A stretch of DNA of 56,845 nt, from the NCBI GenBank assembly GCA_022340285.1, contig JAJDOG010000003.1, positions 1 to 56,845 of the forward strand, written 5' to 3'. The position numbers and the translations under genes are program-made. Positions 43,183 to 54,300 of the stretch are shown here, in pieces; positions within the stretch are counted from its first letter, which is position 1, and the number at the start of each line of letters is the position of its first letter. The notes beneath the pieces are model-generated. The model did no database searches and was not told the origin of the DNA. It saw only the letters and a program-made list of their open reading frames with translations. The DNA comes from Betaproteobacteria bacterium. GTDB lineage: Bacteria > Pseudomonadota > Gammaproteobacteria > Burkholderiales > SG8-39.

Positions 43183-44043
43183 TCAATCTTCGCGCGGCGC
43201 CCCGTCCGGATCTTTATCCGGATATTTATCCAAATCCTCGATCGTGCGCGCCCAGAAGAAGCGATCGGGGATGAGCTGGCCCATTCCGGGACGGAAAGCG
43301 GCATGCAGCGCCTGCCAGGCGTATTCCTGCGCCTCGCGGACGGCTTCCGGCACCTCCAGTCCGTTCGCGAGCGTCGCGGCGATCGCGGAGGCAAGCGTGC
43401 AGCCCGAGCCGTGAAAGCTTCCCGGCAGCCGCTCCCACTCGTCGGCACGCACGAGCCCGTCCTCGCCGTAGAGCGTGTTCACGACTCCAGGGGTGCTGTC
43501 ATGCGTCCCGGTGATCAGCACGTACTCCGCGCCGAGGTCGAGCAGGCGCGCGGCGCAATCGGCGAGCGCGGTGTCCTCCTCCTCGTCCGACTCCGTCAGC
43601 CGCCGGGCCTCGATGCTGTTCGGCGTGAGGACCGTGGTCTGCGGGATGAGGAGTTCGCGCATCGCGGCGATCACGTCCTCCGTCGCGAGGTCGTCGCCGC
43701 GGCCCGAGGCGAGTACCGGGTCGAACACCAGGGGCACATCCGGATAATCGGAAACGACCTCCGCAATGGCGGCCACGTTCTCGACGCTTCCCACCATGCC
43801 GATCTTGAAGGCGGCGATCGCCATGTCCTCGAGAAGACTGCGCGCTTGGTCGACGACCCACTCGGCGTCGATCGGGGTCATCTGCTGGATGCCGGCGGTG
43901 TCCTGCACGGTGAGCGCGGTGACCACGGAGAGTCCGTGACAGCCCAGCGAGCCGAGGGTCAGCAGATCGGCCTGCAGGCCGGCGCCCGAGGTGGGGTCCG
44001 AGCCGGCGAACACCAGAACGAGCGGTGGGGCGGGAAGGAGCAT
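43183..44043 (-). CDS. thiD: Hydroxymethylpyrimidine/phosphomethylpyrimidine kinase
   Basis: The 286-residue protein has the ThiD signature [28 protein letters not shown] and the ATP-binding [16 protein letters not shown]. It phosphorylates HMP twice to give HMP-PP, the partner of thiazole phosphate for ThiE, which starts three bases after its stop. The C-terminal 25 residues ([10 protein letters not shown]) are an acidic tail beyond the usual length. It diverges from the rubredoxin gene. Confidence 0.93.
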   Translation of the reverse strand: MLLPAPPLVLVFAGSDPTSGAGLQADLLTLGSLGCHGLSVVTALTVQDTAGIQQMTPIDAEWVVDQARSLLEDMAIAAFKIGMVGSVENVAAIAEVVSDYPDVPLVFDPVLASGRGDDLATEDVIAAMRELLIPQTTVLTPNSIEARRLTESDEEEDTALADCAARLLDLGAEYVLITGTHDSTPGVVNTLYGEDGLVRADEWERLPGSFHGSGCTLASAIAATLANGLEVPEAVREAQEYAWQALHAAFRPGMGQLIPDRFFWARTIEDLDKYPDKDPDGAPRED

Positions 44044-44126
44044 CGGGGCGGCCGGGCAGGCCGAGTGGCGGGCGGCAGGCGCCGCAGGTAAGATGTGCGC
44101 CGATTTTAGCCCAAACCATTGGTGAT

Positions 44127-44312
44127 ATGGCGGAAACTGCTCAAAAGTACAAGACTTGGATGTGCCTGATCTGCGGATTCATCTATGATGAAGCCACCGG
44201 TTTACCGGAAGAGGGCATCGCCCCGGGGACCCGCTGGGAGGACGTCCCCCTCAACTGGACCTGTCCGGAGTGCGGGGCCCGCAAGGAAGACTTCGAGATG
44301 GTCGAGTTCTGA
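44127..44312 (+). CDS. Rubredoxin
   Basis: The 61-residue protein has the two metal-binding knuckles CLICGF and CPECGARK and the aromatic core W-M-C...W-E-D-V-P, all standard. It carries one Fe(Cys)4 centre and transfers electrons at low potential. The ATG at 44127 is chosen since homology starts at the first strand. It is divergent from thiD and precedes the Pil-Chp operon. Confidence 0.93.
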   Translation: MAETAQKYKTWMCLICGFIYDEATGLPEEGIAPGTRWEDVPLNWTCPECGARKEDFEMVEF

Positions 44313-44506
44313 CCGCCGGGCGCGCCTCCCGGTCCCGGATCCCCCAGTGAGGCGCTTTTCACACTTCAGAAACTGCGTTAAAAAGTTGTCCGAAGCTATG
44401 ATTCCCGCATAGCCCTTCGGCCCGGCCGTCCATTAGAATCCCCCGACGCGCCAGCCCTGGGCGAGGGTGGGATTTCCCCAATGCGGGCCGAATAAGGAGA
44501 CTCCTC

Positions 44507-44905
44507 GTGAGCGGGACGGCCAACAATCTTTCCGGGACGAAAGTGATGGTGATCGATGATTCGAACACCATCCGTCGTAGTGCCGAGATCTTCCTGATGC
44601 AAGCCGGGTGCAAGGTGATCCTTGCCGAGGACGGCTTCGACGCGCTTGCGAAGATCAGCGACCACCAGCCGGACATCGTCTTCTGCGACATCATGATGCC
44701 GCGACTCGACGGGTATCAGACGTGCGCCCTGATCAAGAAGAACGCGCGGTTCGCGCAGACGCCAGTGATCATGCTGTCGTCCAAGGACGGTCTGTTCGAC
44801 CGCGCGCGCGGTCGCATGGTCGGGTCCGACGAATACCTGACCAAGCCGTTTACCAAGGACAGCTTGCTGAAGACCGTCGGCGCGCACGCGCCGAGCCGGG
44901 TTTGA
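44507..44905 (+). CDS. pilG: Twitching motility response regulator PilG
   Basis: The 132-residue protein is a single receiver domain: acidic VIDDSNTI, phospho-acceptor aspartate in DIVFCDIMMPRLDG, and the lysine in YLTKPFT. In the Pil-Chp system PilG controls the pilus extension motor through cyclic AMP. GTG at 44507 follows AAGGAGA. It starts the operon pilG-pilH-pilI-pilJ-chpA. Confidence 0.92.
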   Translation: MSGTANNLSGTKVMVIDDSNTIRRSAEIFLMQAGCKVILAEDGFDALAKISDHQPDIVFCDIMMPRLDGYQTCALIKKNARFAQTPVIMLSSKDGLFDRARGRMVGSDEYLTKPFTKDSLLKTVGAHAPSRV

Positions 44906-44925
44906 GTTTCTAGGAGAAGCACCCC

Positions 44926-45291
44926 ATGGCCGTTCACAAGATCCTCGTGGTCGATGATTCTCCGACCGACCGTCAGTTCATGACGGAGACCCTTTCGAAG
45001 AAGGGATATCAGGTTGTCACAGCCGACAGCGGTGAATCGGCCGTCGAGAAGGCGAAGAGCGAGAAGCCCGACCTGATCCTGATGGACGTGGTGATGCCCG
45101 GTCTGAACGGCTACCAGGCCACGCGCGCGATCACGAAGGACGAGGCGACCAAGCACATCCCGGTGATCATGTGCACAAGCAAGGGCGCCGACACCGACAA
45201 GATCTGGGGCATGCGCCAGGGCGCGCTCGACTACCTCGTGAAGCCCGTGGATCCGCAGCAGTTGCTCGCGAAGATCGCGACCCTCAACTAA
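44926..45291 (+). CDS. pilH: Twitching motility response regulator PilH
   Basis: The 121-residue receiver domain has VVDDSPTDRQFM, the phospho-acceptor in DLILMDVVMPGLNG, and KPVDPQQL. PilH is thought to act as a phosphate sink and retraction regulator beside PilG. AGGAG lies upstream and the gene starts 20 bp after pilG. Confidence 0.92.
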   Translation: MAVHKILVVDDSPTDRQFMTETLSKKGYQVVTADSGESAVEKAKSEKPDLILMDVVMPGLNGYQATRAITKDEATKHIPVIMCTSKGADTDKIWGMRQGALDYLVKPVDPQQLLAKIATLN

Positions 45292-45322
45292 CCGACGCAA
45301 CCACCGGACGCCGCATTCGGTC

Positions 45323-45835
45323 ATGGCGAAACGAATCAGCCTGCGCGAGTTCCAGCAGAACCTCGTGCATCGCTTGAGCGAGGCGGCCGCCGCGACGGAG
45401 GCCCCGTCGGCGCGTCTCGGCGTGGAGGTGGGCGGCGAGAACTGGTTGCTGCGCCTCGAGGAGGCCGGCGAAGTCATGCCCGTACCGCCGATCGCGCCTG
45501 TTCCGCTCACGCGCACCTGGTATCGCGGAATCACGAACATTCGCGGCAACCTGTACAGCGTGGTGGATCTGGCCGCTTTCCAGGGCGGTGCGGACACCTC
45601 ACTCACGCCGGACAGCCGACTCATCCTGGTGTCCGAGCGTTTCAGCATGGGCGCGGCGCTGCTGGTGGGCCGGATGCTCGGGCTGCGCAACATCAATGCG
45701 CTCGAGCGGCAGGAAGATGCGGCGCTCCGCGAATGGGAGAGCGGCTGTTATCGCGACGGCGACGGCCAGGTCTGGCGCGAGCTCGGAATGGCCGGGCTCG
45801 TTTATCACAACGATTTTCTGCAGGCGGGCCTGTAG
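45323..45835 (+). CDS. pilI: CheW-like scaffold PilI
   Basis: The 170-residue protein is a CheW domain: VGGENWLLRLEEAGEVMPVP, then WYRGITNIRGNLYSVVDLAAF, the binding-face segment. It links PilJ to ChpA in the sensory complex at the cell pole. It lies 31 bp after pilH. Confidence 0.9.
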   Translation: MAKRISLREFQQNLVHRLSEAAAATEAPSARLGVEVGGENWLLRLEEAGEVMPVPPIAPVPLTRTWYRGITNIRGNLYSVVDLAAFQGGADTSLTPDSRLILVSERFSMGAALLVGRMLGLRNINALERQEDAALREWESGCYRDGDGQVWRELGMAGLVYHNDFLQAGL

Positions 45836-45955
45836 CCGCCGAAAACCATTATCCGATCGAGTCAAAGGGGTTAATCACGTCGCGTCTCGGCCAGCATATC
45901 GCGCCTCCGCTCCATGGGGGTTGGCCGCGAAGCAGATGAGGTCCTAGGGGGTAAC

Positions 45956-48142
45956 ATGGCAGTCAAGCTTTCCGCACTCAACTTGCCGTTTGGCAAAGGC
46001 AAGCCCGAGGCCAAGCCGGCCGAACGCAAGCCCGCCGCGAAGCGGCCCGCCAAGCCGGCGCCGAACGCGGGGAATCGCGGGGCCGGCGCCGTCACCGGGC
46101 GCGTGGGCAAGCTCGGCAGCATGCCGATGTCGCGCAAGACCCAGGTGCTCGCGGTGATGTTCGTCGCCTTCGCGGCGATCGCCGTGGCGCTCACGTTTCT
46201 TCAGCTGCAAGGCGCCACGCAGCACGCGTCGCAGGTTTCCGCGACCGGTCAGCTGGCAGTGCTCTCGCAGCGCATTTCCAACGAATCGCAGCAGGCCCTG
46301 CAGGGCAACGCGACGGCCTTCGCGCGGCTGCGCGACGCACGGGACCGGTTCGGTCTGCTGCTCAATGCGTTGAGCAGCGGCGGCGAAGTGGGCGGCCTGC
46401 AGTTGCCCGCCGCGTCGAGCGCCGACGCGTCGCTGATCCGGAACGTGAGCGATATCTGGAACAAGACCAACAAGAGCGCAGGACTGGTGATCAGCCAGGA
46501 GAAGAACCTGGTGGCCCTGGGCCAGGCCGTCAAGACGATCAACGCCGACAACCCCACGCTGCTCGACCTCGCCGAGCAAGTCGCGGCGCTCAAGCTTCAG
46601 ACGCAGTCGTCGTCGCGCGAGATCTCGCTTGCCGGCCAGCTGGTGATGCTGACGCAGCGCATGGCGAAGAATGCCAACACCTTGCTGGCGTCCGAGGTCG
46701 TCGACCCGGAGGTGACGTTTCTGCTGGGCAAGGACTCGAATACCTTCCGTGACGTGCTGCAGGGCCTGACGAAAGGCAGCGACACGCTGCGGATCCCGGC
46801 CGCGCGCGATACCGAGACGCTCGAGAAGCTGCGCGAGCTCGAGGCCGCCTACACCAAGTTCCGCCAGTCCATCAACGCGATTCTCGGCAGCTTGCAGCCG
46901 CTGGTGAACGCGAAGCGCGCGGGCGCGCAAGTCGTGAAGGATTCGGCCGCCCTGCTCGGCGCCGTCAATGGCCTCGAGCAGCGTTATCAGGGTTCGGGCG
47001 GCGACCAGACGCTGTATCTGGCCGCCATCGCGCTATCGATCCTGCTTGCCCTCGCCAGCCTGGGCATGATCGCCAAGGCGTACCTTGACGAGAACCGGCG
47101 CCGCCGCGACGACAGCGAGCGGCTGCGCGAAGACGCCGAGCGGGTGAACAAGTCCAACCAGGAGGCGATTCTGCGCCTCATGAACGAGATGGGCAGCCTC
47201 GCGGACGGCGATCTCACGGTGCAGGCCACGGTGACCGAGGACATCACCGGTGCCATTGCCGACTCGGTTAACTACACCATCGAGGAGCTGAAAGGCCTCG
47301 TCGGCCGCATCAACAGCGCGGCGGCCCAGGTGACGAACGCCACCGAGTCCGCGCAGCAGACCTCGGTGAAGCTCCTGCAGGCTGCCGAGAAGCAGTCGCG
47401 CGAGATTCAGGAAGCGAGCGCGTCAGTGTTGAAGATGGCCCGCGCGATTAACGAGGTTTCGGCGAGCGCATCGAAATCCGTGAGCGTTGCGCGCCAGTCT
47501 CTCGGCGCCGCGCAGAAGGGCCAAGAGGCGGTGCAGAATTCGATCGCCGGCATGAACGACATCCGCGAGCAGATCCAGGACACTGCGAAACGGATCAAGC
47601 GGCTCGGCGAATCCTCGCAGCAGATCGGCGAGATCGTGGAGCTGATCTCCGACATTACCGAGCAGACCAACGTGCTGGCGCTGAACGCCGCAATTCAGGC
47701 CGCGTCCGCGGGTGAAGCGGGCCGCGGCTTCACGGTGGTTGCAGAAGAGGTGCAGCGACTCGCGGAACGCTCGGGCGAGGCGACCAAGCAGATCGGCGCG
47801 ATCGTGAAGACGATTCAGACCGACACGCAGGATGCCGTGGCCGCTATGGAAAAGTCGACGCAGGGTGTGGTCGACGGGGCGCGCCTGTCGGACAACGCGG
47901 GTCAGGCGCTCGGCGAGATCGGCGAGGTTTCGCGCAGGCTCGCGCAGCTGATTGAGGAGATCTCGGTCACCGCGCAGGCTCAGGCGCAGGCCGCCGGCGT
48001 GGTGGCGACATCGATGCAGGACATCCTGAACATCACTCGCCAGACGACGGAGGGCACCAAGCAGACCGCGGTGTCGATCGGCCAGCTCGCCAAGCTCGCA
48101 CAGGAACTCAAGGGCTCGGTTGCGAACTTCAAACTGCAATAG
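45956..48142 (+). CDS. pilJ: Methyl-accepting chemoreceptor PilJ
   Basis: The 728-residue protein (ATG at 45956 after CTAGGGGG) has a basic, alanine-rich N-terminal segment, a first transmembrane helix (about 62-81), two PilJ-type periplasmic helical repeats with SQRISNES and TQRMAKNAN, a second membrane helix (about 365-385), a HAMP domain and a methyl-accepting signalling domain whose tip is [20 protein letters not shown]. It senses pilus or surface contact and drives ChpA. No pilK methyltransferase gene follows. Confidence 0.93.
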   Translation: MAVKLSALNLPFGKGKPEAKPAERKPAAKRPAKPAPNAGNRGAGAVTGRVGKLGSMPMSRKTQVLAVMFVAFAAIAVALTFLQLQGATQHASQVSATGQLAVLSQRISNESQQALQGNATAFARLRDARDRFGLLLNALSSGGEVGGLQLPAASSADASLIRNVSDIWNKTNKSAGLVISQEKNLVALGQAVKTINADNPTLLDLAEQVAALKLQTQSSSREISLAGQLVMLTQRMAKNANTLLASEVVDPEVTFLLGKDSNTFRDVLQGLTKGSDTLRIPAARDTETLEKLRELEAAYTKFRQSINAILGSLQPLVNAKRAGAQVVKDSAALLGAVNGLEQRYQGSGGDQTLYLAAIALSILLALASLGMIAKAYLDENRRRRDDSERLREDAERVNKSNQEAILRLMNEMGSLADGDLTVQATVTEDITGAIADSVNYTIEELKGLVGRINSAAAQVTNATESAQQTSVKLLQAAEKQSREIQEASASVLKMARAINEVSASASKSVSVARQSLGAAQKGQEAVQNSIAGMNDIREQIQDTAKRIKRLGESSQQIGEIVELISDITEQTNVLALNAAIQAASAGEAGRGFTVVAEEVQRLAERSGEATKQIGAIVKTIQTDTQDAVAAMEKSTQGVVDGARLSDNAGQALGEIGEVSRRLAQLIEEISVTAQAQAQAAGVVATSMQDILNITRQTTEGTKQTAVSIGQLAKLAQELKGSVANFKLQ

Positions 48143-48191
48143 AAGTTAACTCGAAACCAGCCGTGGTGCCGTTTCAACCCAAGGGCGGGGT

Positions 48192-48261
48192 GAACGAACA
48201 AGGGGGAAATCCCCCTTGTATATCCCCGAACGAACAAGGGGCTCGCCCCTTGCATATCCCC
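48192..48261 (+). repeat. Two tandem hairpin repeats between pilJ and chpA
   Basis: Two units of 36 and 34 bp begin GAACGAACAAGGGG and end TATCCCC. Each carries a hairpin: stems of 9 bp (loop AAAT, 48198-48219) and 7 bp (loop CTCG, 48235-48252). The arms differ in length but remain complementary in each, so structure is conserved. No T tract follows. Confidence 0.75.
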
Positions 48262-48367
48262 GCCGAGCCGGGTCGACGCGCATAGGGATGGCTTCTGCCG
48301 GACTGTCGGGCAAGTGCGTGCGGCCGGCTCAAAACGGTCGAGCGGATCTGAGAGGAGTGAGATAAGC

Positions 48368-51300
48368 GTGGCGGGTGAGTTCGACATTGGACCCCTGACC
48401 TGGGTCAAGGGCGAGATCGACCAGGCGCTGGAGAAGTCGCTGGCGTGCCTGCGCGCGTACGCCGCGAATCCGGCCGAATCGACGCAGCTCAAGTTCAGCC
48501 GCACGCATTTTCACCAGGCGCACGGCGCGCTGCAGATCGTCGGCCTGGATGGGGTGACCCGCGTCTCCGAAGAGCTCGAGGGACTGATCGGGGAAACCGA
48601 GAAGTCCGGCGAACCGCCCAAACCCGAGGCGCTCGCGGCAGCGGAGCACGCTTACGAGGCCATTTCGAGCTACCTGGACCAGCTTCTCGCCGGCGAACCG
48701 AACCAGCCGCTGCTGCTTTTCTCCGTCTATCGTGACCTTGCGGCAGCCCGTGGCAAGGATTCCGCGGACCCCGTTGATCTCTACTATCCCGATCTTTCGC
48801 GCCGCCCGCCGCGGCGCGAGCGCGCTCCGACGGCCCACACCGGCGATGCGCTGATCCAGCACTATCGCGATGCGCGTGCGCGGTATCAGCGCGGGCTGGT
48901 GAAGCTCATCAAGAAGGACCCGACCGGCGCCGAGGACATGCGCGCCGCGGTTGCCGCCGTCGAGGCGTCGCAAAGCGTGCCCGCACAGCGCACTTTCTGG
49001 TGGATCGCACTCGGGTTCTTCGACGCGCTGGTTGCGCGTGCAGTGCCCGACAGCCCGACGCTGATGCGGCTGTGCAACCGCATCGAGCACCAGCTCAAGC
49101 GGCTGGTCGAGGGCTCGACGAACGTTGCCGAGCGCCTGATGCGCGAAGCGCTCTTCGCCGTGGCGCGCGCCCGGCCGGCTACCGAGCATCTCCGGCACGT
49201 GCAGGAGACTTTCGAGCTAGCGGGCTCGATCCCCGGCAGCTTCGAGCGGAAAGCGGAGGCCTCGGGCCAGCTGCCCGGCGTGCGCGCGATGCGCGAGCTG
49301 GTCACGCAGTCCAAGACCTCCTGGAACAAGGCCGCATCCGGCCACGAGGCGAGCCTCGCCGCGTTCCGCGATCAGACCGCGCAGCTCGCGGCTCGCGCAG
49401 CGGAGTCCGGCGACGATCTGCTGAAGGCTCTCGCCACGGACATCGCGGTCACCGCGAAATGGCTCGGCGACAGTCCCGACAAGGTGAGCGACGCCGTCGC
49501 GATGGAAGTCGCCACCGCGCTGCTGCTGGTCGAGAATGCGACTGAAAACTACGCGCGGCTCGGCGAGGAATTCAAGCAGCAAGTCGCGCTGATGCGCGGA
49601 CGCCTGCAAGGCGTGATGCAGGGCAAGATGCCCGAGGGCGCAGCACCCGTGCTGGACGAAATGTCCCGGCGCGCGCAGGAGCGTCTGCTGATGAGCCAGG
49701 TGGTGGGCGAGATCAACGCGAGCCTGCGCGCGGTCGAGCAGGCGCTCGACGCGTTCTTCCGCGACTCCTCGCAGCGCCCCGAGCTTGCCGCGCTCGACAA
49801 GCCGCTGCGCCAGGTGCTCGGCGCACTCACCATGTTGAACGAGGATCGCGCCGCCGCGGCGCTGTCGACCTGTTCCACCGAGATCCAGCGCTTTGCCTCG
49901 CCTGACTATGCGCCCGCGCAGGCCGACTTCGAGCGCGTCGCGGGTACGCTCTCGGGACTCGGCTTCTACGTCGACGCGCTCCAGCATGGCAAGGCCGATT
50001 TCGATGCCTTCATGACGCCGATCGGGGCGCGCAAGGAAGCGCCCGCCGAAGAAGCAGAGGCCGCACAGGCGAGCACCAGCGTCGAGGCGGGCCTCGCGAA
50101 GAGCAAGCGCGAAGTGCAGGCGCTCTTCGAGCAGTGGAAGAAGGAGCCCGCCGACGCGGCGCTCAAGGCCAAGCTCAAGGAGAGTCTCCAGGCGCTGCAG
50201 AAGGACGCGAGCCTCACGGCGGACAGCGGGCTCGAGGGGCGCGTCGCCGAGATGCTCGACGTGCTCAAGAAGAGCGATGCCAAGACGTTCGACCCGGTGT
50301 CCACGCAGACGCTGGAAGGAATCACGCCCGCGGCGGCAGAACCTCCTCCCTCTGCAAAGACCGAGGAGCTTGTCGCGGCGAGCGCAGAGAAGGTCGACGA
50401 GGAGCTTCTCTCCGTCTATCTCGAGGAGGCGGGCGAAGTCCTGGCGACCATCGGCGAGCGCGTCGAGCAGGTACGCGCCGAGCCGCACAACATCGAGGAG
50501 CTGCGCACCATCCGGCGCGGCTTCCACACGCTGAAGGGCAGCGGCCGGATGGTCGGCCTGACGCGACTCGGGGAAGTGGCCTGGGCCGTCGAGCAGGTGA
50601 TGAACAAGTGGCTCGAGGAGGAGCGTCCCGCGACGCCCGATCTGCTGAAGCTCGTGGCCGAGGCGCAGGCGTTCTTCGGCGCCGCCGTCGAGGACCTGAA
50701 GGGCGGCGGCGCGGGGCCCGACGAGGCCGCGATCGTTGCGCTCGCGCAGCAGGTCAAGTCCGGCGAGCCGCTGGCCGAGGCAGCAGTCGAAAAAGCGGCG
50801 CCCGAGGCGCCTGTCTCGGAAGAACAGGCCGCGGCGCCTGCGAGCGAAGAAGCGCCTGCCCCCGAGGCGGCAATTGAGTCGGCGGCTCCGGCGCTTGCAG
50901 AACCCACCGAAACGCTGACGGTGCCGCAGGAAGCGGCGCCCGAGATCGATTTCCCCGCGTTCGATCTTCCGGCGGCGGAAGCGGCGCCTGGGGCGCCCGA
51001 GATGCCCGAGACGCCTGCGGCGCCGGAAATGGCGCCGCCTGCCAAGGAACCCGCGCTCGGCCCGATCTCGCTGGATTTCTCGCTTCCGATGCCGACGCTG
51101 AAGCCCGCGCCGGACGCCCCGCAAGCGCCGTCGGCCGTCGAGCCGCCGGCCGAGGATTTATTGCCCACGCAGACGGCGGAAGCGACGGAGACGACCGAAA
51201 CGACGGAGACGAAAGCCGCCTCCGAAGGCGGCGACGATACCGTGAAAGTCGGGGACGTCGAGCTGTCGCGCGCGCTCTACGACATCTTCGTGAGCGAGTC

Positions 51301-54300
51301 TCGGGAGCATCTCGACGGCATTGCCGAAGCGCTGCGCGCGGTGGAGGGCGGTGGCCCCGTTAGCATCGATGTCCGCCGGGCCGCTCACACGCTCGCGGGA
51401 ATTGCCGGGACCGTACAGTTCGAGTCCATGTGGGCGGTCGGCCACTCGCTCGAGCATATGTTGCATCGCGCCCAGGATCGACAGCTCGATCCCACCGAGC
51501 TTGGCATTGCGCGTGACGCCCTCGCGAAGCTGGAGGAGATGGCGGCCGGCGTTGCGGTCGGGGTTGCGCCCCTTCCTGCACCGGATCTCGTCGCGCGCCT
51601 GGATGCCGCGGGCGAAGAAGTCTCCGCAGAATCGCCGGCAACCACAGAGAGCGGCGATCAGCCCGATACGCTGACTCTGCCGAGCGACGAGAGCGCGGGA
51701 GACGCGCTCGACTTCACCGCGCCCACCCCCCCTACGCCCGAGGCCGAAGAGCCGCCCGCAGCGCCCGGGAATGTCGTTTCCTTCCCGGCAGCAGGCGAGA
51801 GCGCGGCCGCGGCACCGCCGCTGGACGTGAAGGTCGAGGAGATTCCCATCGAGCGGCGGCGCAGCCCGCGCGAGGAGCCGTCCGCGGCCCCGCCGCGCGC
51901 GGCCCGAGGCCCCGACGTCACGGTCGAGGAGATCCCCGTCGAGCGTCGCACCCGCCGCCTCGACGACGACATCGATCCCGAGCTGCTGCCGATCTTCCTG
52001 GAAGAGGCCCACGACCTCATTCCCGCCGTGGGCCAGGGGCTGCGCGACTGGCGCGCCAGCCCGGAGCATGCCGCGGCCGGCAACGCTCTGCAACGCGTCC
52101 TGCACACGCTCAAGGGCTCGGCACGGATGTGCGGCGCCATGGCGCTCGGCGAGCTGACGCACGCGATGGAGACGAAGGTCGAGAACGCGCTCGGCCTGAA
52201 GACGCTGCCCGAGACGCTGTTCGACGAGCTCGAAACATCCTATGACCGGATGGGCCTCCTCTTCGATCGCATGCAGCATCCCGATGCGCTCGCACCGGCG
52301 CCGCCAGAGCCCGCGCCGGCTGCGCCAGCGGAGCCCGCAGGCGACGTCGCCCTGGACGAGGCTCCAGCGCCGGAGGAACCCGAGTCGACACCGACTGCGG
52401 CCGAGCCGACCCCTACGGAGGCTCCGGCAGCGCCCGTCGCGGCACCGACCGCGCGGCCAGCAGGTGTCGAACAGGATCCGGCTGCGCAGACCCGCGCGAT
52501 GCTGCGCGTGCGCGCCGAGGTGATCGACCGGTTGGTCAACGAGGCGGGCGAGGTCAGCATCGCGCGCAGCCGGATCGAGGGCGAGCTGCGCGCATTGAAA
52601 GTCGCGCTCTCGGAGCTCACCGACAACACGAACCGCCTGCGCACGCAGCTCCGCGAGATCGAGATCCAGGCGGAGACTCAGATGCAGTCGCGCCTAACGA
52701 TCGCGCAGGAGAGCGAAGCGGCGTTCGATCCGCTCGAGTTCGACCGGTTCACGCGTTTCCAGGAAATCACGCGGATCATGGCCGAGAGCGTGAACGACGT
52801 CGCCACCGTGCAGCAGAACATTCTCCGTGCAGTGGGCGACGCGGACGGCGCACTGTCCGCACAGTCACGGCTCACGCGCAGCCTGCAGACCGACCTGATG
52901 CGCATCCGAATGGTTCCATTCTCGAGCGTGTCGGAGCGGCTTTACCGCGTCGTGCGGCAGGCGGCCAAGGAGACCGAGAAGCGCGCCGTGCTCGACATCC
53001 GCGGCGGGCAGGTGGAACTGGACCGCTCGGTGCTGGAGCGCATCACCGCGCCGTTCGAGCACATGCTCAGGAACTCCGTGGCGCACGGCGTCGAGCCGCC
53101 CGCCAAGCGTATCGAGCTCGGCAAGCCCGAGCTTGGCGAGATCAAGATCGAGGTGCGGCAGGAAGGCAACGAGATCATGCTCATGGTGTCGGACGACGGC
53201 GCCGGGCTCAACCTGCCGCGGATTCTCGAGAAGGCGCGCGGATTGGGGCTCATCGAACCCGGCCAGACGCCCAGCAATGCCGAGATCGCGGATTTCATCT
53301 TCCACCCGGGCTTCTCCACCGCCAGCGAAGTGAGTCAGCTCGCCGGTCGGGGTGTCGGCATGGACGTGGTGAAGAGCGAGGCTGCGGCGCTCGGCGGGCG
53401 CATCGAGACGCACACCGAGCTCGGCAAGGGCACCCGTTTCCTGATCTACCTTCCGCTCACGCTCGCGGTCACGCAGGCAGTCCTGGTGCGCGCGGGTCCG
53501 GTGCGGTTCGCCATTCCGGCGGTCATGGTCGAGCAGGTCCGCCAGGTCAAGGCGCCGGAGCTCGCGGCCTGCAACGAGTCGGGCGAGGCGCAGTGGCAGA
53601 ACCGGAGCTATCCGTTCCGCTACCTGCCGCGCTTGCTCGGAGACTTCGATAGCCAACCCGAGCAAAAGCGGTTCCATTCGATCATGTTCGTGCGGAGCGG
53701 CGCGCAGGTCGTCGCGATCAACGTCGACGAAGTCTCGGGCGCGCAGGAAATCGTGGTCAAGAACACCGGGCCGCTGCTCTCGCGGATCGCCGGGATCACC
53801 GGCGCGACGGTGCTAGGCTCCGGCGAGATCGTCCTCATCATCAATCCGGTGATCCTGGCCGGCCGCGAGCCGATCGCGTTCGTCACCTCGGACGCGGCGG
53901 TCGCAGCACAGGAACCGGCGCCGCTGATCACCATCCCCACGGTGATGATCGTCGACGACTCGCTCACGGTGCGCAAGATCACGGGCCGGCTGCTGTCGCG
54001 CGAGGGGTATCACGTGCTCACCGCCAAGGACGGCGTGGATGCGGTCGAGCAGTTGCAGGAGTCCATCCCGGACGTGATGCTCGTCGACATCGAGATGCCG
54101 CGGATGGACGGCTTCGACCTCACCCGCGCAGTGCGCGGCGACCCGCGCTTGCGCCATATCCCGATCATCATGATCACCTCGCGCACCGCGGAGCGCCACC
54201 GGGCTTACGCCAAGGAGATCGGCGTCAACGTCTACCTGGGCAAGCCCTACCAGGAAGAAGAGCTGCTCGGGAATATTGCCAACTTCGTCGGCAAGTCCGC

